DNA of 20,627 nucleotides from CAMYLR01 sp039590215 (GTDB lineage Bacteria > Gemmatimonadota > Gemmatimonadetes > JACCXV01 > JAHWKZ01), in the NCBI GenBank assembly GCA_039590215.1, contig JBDHFX010000016.1, positions 1 to 20,627 of the forward strand, in the 5' to 3' direction. The notes beneath the pieces are model-generated. The model was not told the DNA's origin and made no database searches. It saw nothing but the letters and a program-made list of their open reading frames with translations. Numbering within the stretch: position 1 is the first letter of the stretch; every line of letters begins with the position of its first letter. Position numbers and translations under genes: made by a program. Below, in pieces: positions 15,112 through 20,627 of this stretch.

Positions 15112-16707
15112 TTACGTCCTGTCGAGCTCGAGCCGCTGGTAAACCGGTGGCACAATCCGCACCGAGCCGCCGTCCAAGACCCCCCAACGCAGCTGATCCG
15201 CACGCGGGATCTCGGCCTGATCGAGCGATTCCAAGATCGATCCCGCGAGGTCGGGCACGACCGGCCACACCAGAGCGGCCGAGAGCCTCACCGCCTCGGC
15301 CGCGTGAGCCAGCGTCGCTGCCACCTCTGGCAGAGACTCCGGGTCACGAACCCGCTTCCAGGGCGCGTGCCGCTCGAGGTACTCGTTGGTCGTCGACACC
15401 AGACCGACGATCCGCTCCAACGCGAGGTTGATCCGCCACTCGCCCCAAGCTTGGGACACCGACCCTTCGGCCCCGTCCGCTAGCAACCGCTCGGCTGGTT
15501 CCCTCAACATCGCTTCGCCGGCTCGTCCAGCGGTCTCGTCGCGGGGAGGCAAGCGGCCCTCGAAGTATCGTTCGACCATCTTGGTAACGCGCGAGTGGAG
15601 GTTTCCTAGGTCGTTCGCGAGGTCGGCGTTGAGCCGCTTGGCCATGGACTCGTATGAAAACGTGCTATCCTGTCCGAGGGTCATTTCCCGAAGCAGGAAG
15701 TATCGCAGCCCGTCGACGCCGACAACCCCCGTCAGTTCGCCCGGATCGACCACGTTACCGACCGACTTGGCGATCTTGCGGCCCTCCCACAGCCACCACC
15801 CGTGGCCGAGGATCTGTTTTGGCAGGGCCCATCCGAGAGCCATAAGGAGCGTCGTCCAGTAGACGCTGTGAGTGGTCAGGATGTCTTTGCCGATCAGATG
15901 GACATCCGCCGGGTGTTCGTTCCAGGCGGCGATCGCACGCTCCGCGCTGGCCTTTGGGTCAGCGATAGGGTCGACAGTGCCGGTGACGTAATTGAGCAAC
16001 GCATCGACCCACACGTACGTCACATATTCGTCGTCCCACGGGAACGGGATGCCCCATGCCAACCGCGCTTTCGGGCGCGAGATGCACAAGTCGCCCAGGG
16101 GCTCGCGAAGAAAGCCCAGGATCTCGTTGGCCCGAGTTTCGGGATATATGAAGCCGGGGTTGTCGCGAATATGCGCGATCAGCCGATCCTGAAAGGCACT
16201 CATCCGGAAGAACCAGTTCGATTCCTCGATCTCCTCGACCGACTTGTCACACTCCGGGCAACGGCCTTCGTTTAGGTCCTTCTCGGTCCAGTACCGCTCG
16301 TCAGAGACGCAGTACCAACCGCGATAGGCATCCTGGTAGAGCAGGGGCTCGCCGGTTGGCGTCGTGCCTTCGTAAAGCTCGGAGAGCGCCTTCTGCACGA
16401 CCGCCATGTGGTCGGCGTCGGTGGTGCGGATAAACCGATCGTACCGGATCTCGAGCTCGTCCCAAGTTGTCTGCCACGCCACCGCTAGCTCATCGACATG
16501 TTGCTGCGGCGTTGCGCCCCGCTCCTGAGCGGCGCGAACGATCTTCTCGCCATGCTCGTCGGTGCCGGTTAGAAACCTGACGTCATCACCGGTCATCCGA
16601 TGACGCCGCGCGAGCACATCCGCCAGCATCGTCGTATACGCGTGCCCGATGTGGGGTCGATCGTTGATGTAGTAGATCGGCGTGGTTAGGTAGTAGCGCT
16701 TGGCCAT
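15112..16707 (-). CDS. metG: Methionyl-tRNA synthetase
   Basis: Charges tRNA-Met with methionine. The 531 residues form a class I synthetase without the C-terminal tRNA-binding (Trbp111-like) domain, so the protein is the short form. The HIGH motif is exact at 19-22 (DRPHIGHAYTT), and GTDEHGEKI (48-56) is typical. The zinc-binding insert has C133, C150 and C153 (CPEC). The second class I signature, normally KMSKS, reads KIAKS at 311-315 in WEGRKIAKSVGNVVDP: both lysines and the last serine are kept, but positions 2 and 3 differ. The ATG at 16707 has no strong Shine-Dalgarno and lies 12 nt after the upstream stop. The anticodon-binding helical domain follows from about residue 370. There is no second synthetase in the window. 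Confidence 0.95.
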   Translation of the reverse strand: MAKRYYLTTPIYYINDRPHIGHAYTTMLADVLARRHRMTGDDVRFLTGTDEHGEKIVRAAQERGATPQQHVDELAVAWQTTWDELEIRYDRFIRTTDADHMAVVQKALSELYEGTTPTGEPLLYQDAYRGWYCVSDERYWTEKDLNEGRCPECDKSVEEIEESNWFFRMSAFQDRLIAHIRDNPGFIYPETRANEILGFLREPLGDLCISRPKARLAWGIPFPWDDEYVTYVWVDALLNYVTGTVDPIADPKASAERAIAAWNEHPADVHLIGKDILTTHSVYWTTLLMALGWALPKQILGHGWWLWEGRKIAKSVGNVVDPGELTGVVGVDGLRYFLLREMTLGQDSTFSYESMAKRLNADLANDLGNLHSRVTKMVERYFEGRLPPRDETAGRAGEAMLREPAERLLADGAEGSVSQAWGEWRINLALERIVGLVSTTNEYLERHAPWKRVRDPESLPEVAATLAHAAEAVRLSAALVWPVVPDLAGSILESLDQAEIPRADQLRWGVLDGGSVRIVPPVYQRLELDRT

Positions 16708-16719
16708 GGAGGCCGAAAT

Positions 16720-17814
16720 CTACGGGGCCAGTGCGCGCAGCGCTTCCCAGTACAGCAGGGTCGGCGTCACGTTGCTCCAGACGTGCTCGCGGACTTCGAT
16801 CAGCTGGCGGGCCGCCATGGAGAGCGCCTCGGCACCGAGCTCGGAAGCTCCCTGATAGCGCGGCAACAGGTCGGGGTGATGCAGGGTCGCCCCCGCGTCG
16901 CCGTTGGCGACGCAAACAGCCAACGTGTCTTCGGCCATCCCGAGCAAGAACTCGAACACGAGCTCGTGCTGCTCCCGGACCCGCGGCAGCTGGGTCGCAA
17001 GCAGGAACACGTAGGGATTGCCGCCCTTGATCCCGGCCTCAAACAGCCGAACCGCGAACTCGCGCAGTCCCAAGATCCCGGGGTCGGCTAGCGCCAACGC
17101 GCGCCCCGGCCGACCACCGGCGAGCGCGATCAACGAAGCTCGGTCCTGAGCTTGAACTTCGAGCCGGGTTTCGACAAATGTCTTGAGCGTCTCGTCATCC
17201 ACGGTCGGGATCGCCAGCGACTGGACACGGGAATGGATCGTTGCCGGAAGCGCCTCGGGCCGCGTAGCGGTAAGCACGAACCTCGTCCGCGGCGGGACCT
17301 CCTCCAACAGCTTCATCAACATCCCGGTCGGCTCGTCGCCCGGTGGGTGCTGATCGACATCGCCCAGCAGGAACAGTTGCTCGGACGCCTCAAACGGCGG
17401 CCGCCCGGCCTGCTGCGCGACGGAGTGAAAGTCCTCCATCCGAAACGACGCCGGGTGGTCGTAGGTCGTCGGAGCGATCGGCTCCCCGGCACGGCGGGCG
17501 AGGTCCTCGGCCCGCGCGTTGGCCTTGTAGTAGGTCTCCGCCGGCCGCGGGAAATACCAGTGAAAATCGGGGTGATTGTTGCCCGCCAATCGACGGCACG
17601 TGGCGCAGAAACCGCACGGCTCACCGGCCGACTTGACGCCACCGTCAGTGCACAACAAGCGCTGAGCCAGCCACCGGGCCAGGGTTTGTTTTCCAACCCC
17701 GCCGGGGCCGTACAACAGCAACGCGGCCCCGAGTCGATCGCGACCGATGGCGCCGTTGAGCGCCGTCTTGAGCGCGTTGTGCCCGAGCACGCGGATGCGC
17801 GCGTTGGTAGTCAC
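16720..17814 (-). CDS. holB: DNA polymerase III clamp loader subunit, delta' (HolB-like)
   Basis: Part of the clamp loader that places the sliding clamp on DNA. The 364 residues begin with an AAA+ module: [12 protein letters not shown], then an intact P-loop GPGGVGKQT at 36-44. A four-cysteine zinc site follows (C55, C67, C70, C73), then [25 protein letters not shown] with SRV in place of the SRC sensor. The Walker B strand is degenerate (LFLLGDVDQ), as in delta', which is not expected to hydrolyse ATP. The C-terminal helical collar is weakly conserved. The gamma/tau subunit (DnaX) is less likely because of the degenerate Walker B and the missing long C-terminal region. The GTG start overlaps the upstream stop (GTGA), and metG follows 12 nt downstream. 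Confidence 0.88.
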   Translation of the reverse strand: MTTNARIRVLGHNALKTALNGAIGRDRLGAALLLYGPGGVGKQTLARWLAQRLLCTDGGVKSAGEPCGFCATCRRLAGNNHPDFHWYFPRPAETYYKANARAEDLARRAGEPIAPTTYDHPASFRMEDFHSVAQQAGRPPFEASEQLFLLGDVDQHPPGDEPTGMLMKLLEEVPPRTRFVLTATRPEALPATIHSRVQSLAIPTVDDETLKTFVETRLEVQAQDRASLIALAGGRPGRALALADPGILGLREFAVRLFEAGIKGGNPYVFLLATQLPRVREQHELVFEFLLGMAEDTLAVCVANGDAGATLHHPDLLPRYQGASELGAEALSMAARQLIEVREHVWSNVTPTLLYWEALRALAP

Positions 17815-19049
17815 CGCTTTTGCAGCCAGGCGACTGGATCGATCGCCCTTCCACCCTCACGAATCTCGAAATGGAGTTGAGCCCCCACCAGACTCCCCGT
17901 TTCCCCCACCGTCCCAATCACTTGCCGTTGGCCGACTTGCTGACCGACGGTCACCTCGGCACGATCAAGATGTGCGTACAGCGAATAGTATCCGCCGTCA
18001 TGATCAACAATCACCATGAGGCCATAACCACCGTTCCAATCGACGTAGGCGACCTCGCCGACGCCGACCGTTCTGACTGGCGTACCCCGCGGCGCACGAA
18101 TATCGATGCCGTTGTTGACAACCTGCGTCTTGTAGACCGGATGCACGGCTCGGCCGAAGCGCGCGATGATCTCGCCCTCCACAGGCCAGGCCAGCGCGCC
18201 CACATCGGCGGTGAGCGTCGACGCTGCCGGATCCGGCGCTCGCCTGCCCGCGGCCGTTGCCAGTCGACGGGCCTCGGCTTCACGCTCCGTCCGACGGCGC
18301 TCGAGCACCACCAGGAGCTGTTGAATCCGGCGCGTCTCGTCTTCCAGCGCCTGAGCGGCGCGGAGCTGCTCCGACCGACGCTCTTTGACCGCGGTCAGCA
18401 TGCGCTGCCGGTCTCCCTCGGTCGCTGAAAGCTCTTCCGCATGGCGTATCCGTGCCGCTCGCGCGTGGTCGAGCTCTTCCCGTGCCCGCCCGAGCGCGAC
18501 CAGGTTTTCCTTTATCCGTGTTTCCAAGCGCGAGATACGGTCCAGCAGTCGTCCGTCTTGTTCCGCAATCAGCCGCAAGTACTTGTATCGACTGAGCGCA
18601 TCCGCGAACGAGTCGGATCGGAACAAGATTTCGATCACGCCAAAGCGACCCAACTTGTAGATCGCGCGCAGTCGGCGGGCCAACACTTGCCGCTTTAGCG
18701 CCAGCTCATCGTGCGCGCGAGCCAGCGACCTTGACACCTCTTCGATCTGCTGGCCGCGACTCTCGATCTCCTCGCCCAGAGTTGAGACCAGCTGCTCGGT
18801 GACACCCAGCTCCCGTTCGACCTGTCGCAGTTCTTGGATCACGCTCTGCTCGCGTTCGCCGAGTCGCGCCGCTTCGGCGCGCTTGTTCTTGATCTCCTGT
18901 TGAATCTCCTCGAGCCGCTGTCGCTGTGTCTCTAGTTCTGCATCTTCCTGGGCTGGCGATGCGCTCGGTACCAACAACAAAGCGCCGCTGAACAGGCCGA
19001 CGAGCGTAACCCGAAGCTCGAGCGTCCCGTGCAACGACGGACGCGTCAC
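17811..19049 (-). CDS. envC: EnvC-like M23 protein, probable amidase activator
   Basis: Periplasmic partner of FtsEX that switches on peptidoglycan amidases at the division site. It has 412 residues: a signal peptide (hydrophobic 13-28, cleavage after SASPAQ region), a long coiled coil at about 34-265 rich in Glu, Arg and Gln, and a C-terminal LytM domain from about 290. The zinc ligand usually found as His in HxxxD is Asn (N312, with D316 kept), and the first His of HxH is Gln (Q391, with H393 kept). With these changes, hydrolysis is unlikely and an activator role is favoured, as for E. coli EnvC. The GTG start overlaps the ftsX stop (GTGA), and the stop overlaps the holB-like start. The ftsE-ftsX-envC order strongly supports the assignment. 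Confidence 0.87.
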   Translation of the reverse strand: MTRPSLHGTLELRVTLVGLFSGALLLVPSASPAQEDAELETQRQRLEEIQQEIKNKRAEAARLGEREQSVIQELRQVERELGVTEQLVSTLGEEIESRGQQIEEVSRSLARAHDELALKRQVLARRLRAIYKLGRFGVIEILFRSDSFADALSRYKYLRLIAEQDGRLLDRISRLETRIKENLVALGRAREELDHARAARIRHAEELSATEGDRQRMLTAVKERRSEQLRAAQALEDETRRIQQLLVVLERRRTEREAEARRLATAAGRRAPDPAASTLTADVGALAWPVEGEIIARFGRAVHPVYKTQVVNNGIDIRAPRGTPVRTVGVGEVAYVDWNGGYGLMVIVDHDGGYYSLYAHLDRAEVTVGQQVGQRQVIGTVGETGSLVGAQLHFEIREGGRAIDPVAWLQKR

Positions 19050-19909
19050 GTCGTACCGCCGTAGAGGTGCCGGCGGAGTGAGAGGATAGACCCGACCGCC
19101 CCCAACACCCCACCCAACGCGACGCCGGTTACGATCTGGGCCGGCGTATAAAAACCGAGCGCTAGCACGCGCTGCTCAAGGGCACTGAAGGTCGCGGTCA
19201 AGAGCACCAGCGCGAGTACGGCGCCGATCACTCCTTTGACAAACCCTTCCAGAATGAACGGTTGTGCGATGAACCCCGATGTTGCACCGACCATCTTCAT
19301 AATCGCGAACTCGTCTTCGCGTGCGATCAGCACCAGGTTGATCGTCGCCCCGATCGCGACGAACGCAACCGCGGCGAAGATCCCGCCTACCACCAAACCC
19401 AGGAACAAGGACATGTCTTGAAGAAAGTTGAGCTTGGAGACCCACTCTTCCCCGTATTTCACCTCTTCCACGAACGGGAACCGTTCGACCCGCGCGGCGA
19501 CCTCGTTCACTTGGGTGCTACGCCGGAAACCCGGTTTGAGCTCGACCTCGATCGAAGCCGGTAACGGATTCACCTCGAGATCCTCATACAGCTCCCGATA
19601 CTCGTTCAGGTCCCCACGCGCGCGGGCCAACGCATCGTCCTTGGAGACGTAGGCGATCGAGTCAACTTCGGGGTAGGTCGCGAGCTCGCTCATCAGCGTC
19701 GCGCTCTCGGCCGGATCGGTGCCATCCTCAAGGAAAACGATGACCTCGACCCGCTGCGCCACATCGTCGAGCACACGTTCGATGTTGAGCCAAACCAGGC
19801 CGAAGACAGCCAGCGTGTAAAGGGCGAAAGCGATCGTTACGATCGAGAGCGCAGATAGGAGTGGGGCGCGACGAAAGGCAAAGAACGCCTCCCGCGGCGT
19901 GTACCTCAT
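19046..19909 (-). CDS. ftsX: Cell division protein FtsX
   Basis: Membrane subunit of the FtsEX complex, which transmits ATP hydrolysis by FtsE to periplasmic peptidoglycan-hydrolase activators at the septum. The 287 residues have the family layout: a short cytoplasmic N-terminus, a first helix at about 18-41, a periplasmic loop of about 125 residues (VEVIVFLEDGTDPAES... EEVKYGEEW), then three helices near 168-196, 212-235 and 253-277. The loop between helices 2 and 3 has the conserved IAREDEFAIMKMVGAT, the coupling helix to FtsE. The ATG at 19909 is 24 nt after the ftsE stop. Its TGA overlaps the GTG of the EnvC-like gene (GTGA), indicating coupled production of the complex. Confidence 0.94.
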   Translation of the reverse strand: MRYTPREAFFAFRRAPLLSALSIVTIAFALYTLAVFGLVWLNIERVLDDVAQRVEVIVFLEDGTDPAESATLMSELATYPEVDSIAYVSKDDALARARGDLNEYRELYEDLEVNPLPASIEVELKPGFRRSTQVNEVAARVERFPFVEEVKYGEEWVSKLNFLQDMSLFLGLVVGGIFAAVAFVAIGATINLVLIAREDEFAIMKMVGATSGFIAQPFILEGFVKGVIGAVLALVLLTATFSALEQRVLALGFYTPAQIVTGVALGGVLGAVGSILSLRRHLYGGTT

Positions 19910-19933
19910 GGCCGCCCCGAGTGAGCCGACCGG

Positions 19934-20611
19934 CTAGGAATCACCGGCTCCGGTGTCGCTCACGAGAGCACCGCCATCGAGCTCGATCACGCGCGCCCCG
20001 ACATGGTCGTCCAGGAGTGCGCGGTCGTGGGTTACAAACAAAACCGCCATGCCCCGGAGATTAATGTCTTTGCAGACGCGCAGGATGTCCTTCGACACGC
20101 GCTCGTCCAAGTTGCCGGTGGGCTCGTCGGCGAGCAAAACGAACGGTTCGTTGACCAACGCACGGGCGATCGCGACTCGCTGTTGCTCACCGCCGGACAG
20201 CTCGGCCGGCAAGTGGTCGGCCTTGCTCGCCAACCCCACCGCCGCCAGCGTCCGCGGAACAGCCAACCCAATCTGCTCGCGAGGAGTTCCGATGACTTCC
20301 ATGCTGAACGCCACGTTTTCCCGCGCAGTTCGATTCTTCAACAGCCGAAAATCCTGAAACACGACCCCCAACCGACGACGCAGATATGGAATCTCGCGAC
20401 GTTTGATGCGATCCGACGAGAAGCCCGAAACTCGAACTGTTCCAGCGCTCGGACGCTCTTCCATCGTGACCAGCTTGACAAGCGTCGTCTTGCCGGCTCC
20501 TGAGGGTCCGGTGACAAAGACGAACTCGCCGCGGCGCAGGTGAAACGACACGTCGCGCAGGGCGTAACCGGTCTTTGGGTATTCCTTAGAGACGTTCTTG
20601 AAGAGAATCAT
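19934..20611 (-). CDS. ftsE: Cell division ATP-binding protein FtsE
   Basis: ABC-type ATPase that drives FtsX. The 225 residues contain the Walker [10 protein letters not shown] at 35-43, the Q-loop Q86 in VVFQDFRLL, the ABC signature LSGGEQQ at 138-144, Walker [13 protein letters not shown] (catalytic E163) and the switch H195. The N-terminal [21 protein letters not shown] is typical of FtsE, and the length is normal. The ATG at 20611 has no obvious Shine-Dalgarno, and only 16 bp remain to the window edge, so an upstream gene or promoter cannot be judged. It is the first gene of the rightmost cluster visible here, followed by ftsX after 24 nt. Confidence 0.95.
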   Translation of the reverse strand: MILFKNVSKEYPKTGYALRDVSFHLRRGEFVFVTGPSGAGKTTLVKLVTMEERPSAGTVRVSGFSSDRIKRREIPYLRRRLGVVFQDFRLLKNRTARENVAFSMEVIGTPREQIGLAVPRTLAAVGLASKADHLPAELSGGEQQRVAIARALVNEPFVLLADEPTGNLDERVSKDILRVCKDINLRGMAVLFVTHDRALLDDHVGARVIELDGGALVSDTGAGDS

Positions 20612-20627
20612 CGCTGGGCGACGACGT

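Noticed and set aside
1..20627. tRNA, rRNA, CRISPR array, insertion sequence, prophage or attachment site
   Set aside because: I looked for cloverleaf-like GC stems with CCA ends, regularly spaced direct repeats, transposase or integrase motifs and terminal inverted repeats, and saw none. Coding density and base use look uniform throughout.

Overview
The window is GC-rich, densely coded bacterial chromosome with no sign of phage, plasmid, insertion sequence or CRISPR. The gene set points to a diderm (Gram-negative-type) bacterium: FtsEX with an EnvC-like amidase activator, an MCE/MlaD lipid-transport protein, a lipoprotein with a lipobox, and an ECF sigma factor with a membrane anti-sigma. 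GTG starts are common and many neighbours overlap by 1-4 nt. The combination of paired M16 peptidases, M23 proteins of this shape and a complete beta-oxidation set would fit Gemmatimonadota or a related uncultivated lineage, but this is a low-confidence inference from gene content.

Layout. (a) 1-104, minus: start of an exported protein, cut by the window edge. (b) 236-2105, plus: ribokinase and nucleoside hydrolase, a nucleoside/ribose salvage pair. (c) 2102-20611: sixteen genes, all on the minus strand, read from right to left. First comes ftsE-ftsX-envC-like-holB-metG-mce, tightly packed and ended by a clear intrinsic terminator (13927-13950). Then an active-type M23 endopeptidase, a catalytic/non-catalytic pair of M16 peptidases and a lipoprotein. 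Then a compact beta-oxidation cluster: fadI-like thiolase, fadJ-like hydratase/dehydrogenase, a small three-helix membrane protein and a VLCAD-like acyl-CoA dehydrogenase. An ECF sigma factor and its anti-sigma follow directly. The anti-sigma and nucleoside hydrolase stop codons overlap tail to tail in one CTAG.

How the genes work together. The right-hand block joins septal peptidoglycan hydrolysis control (FtsEX plus activator) with housekeeping replication and translation genes and an outer-membrane lipid-transport component. The left-hand block encodes a fatty-acid degradation cycle whose parts are linked by 1-4 nt overlaps. It runs into a sigma/anti-sigma switch, which suggests that fatty-acid oxidation and envelope or lipid status are co-regulated.

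The best candidates for something undescribed are the three-helix protein wedged between fadJ and the acyl-CoA dehydrogenase, the sigma/anti-sigma pair attached to that operon, a terminator that appears to lie inside the leader of the M23 gene, and a strong excess of the hexamer CGATCG across the window.
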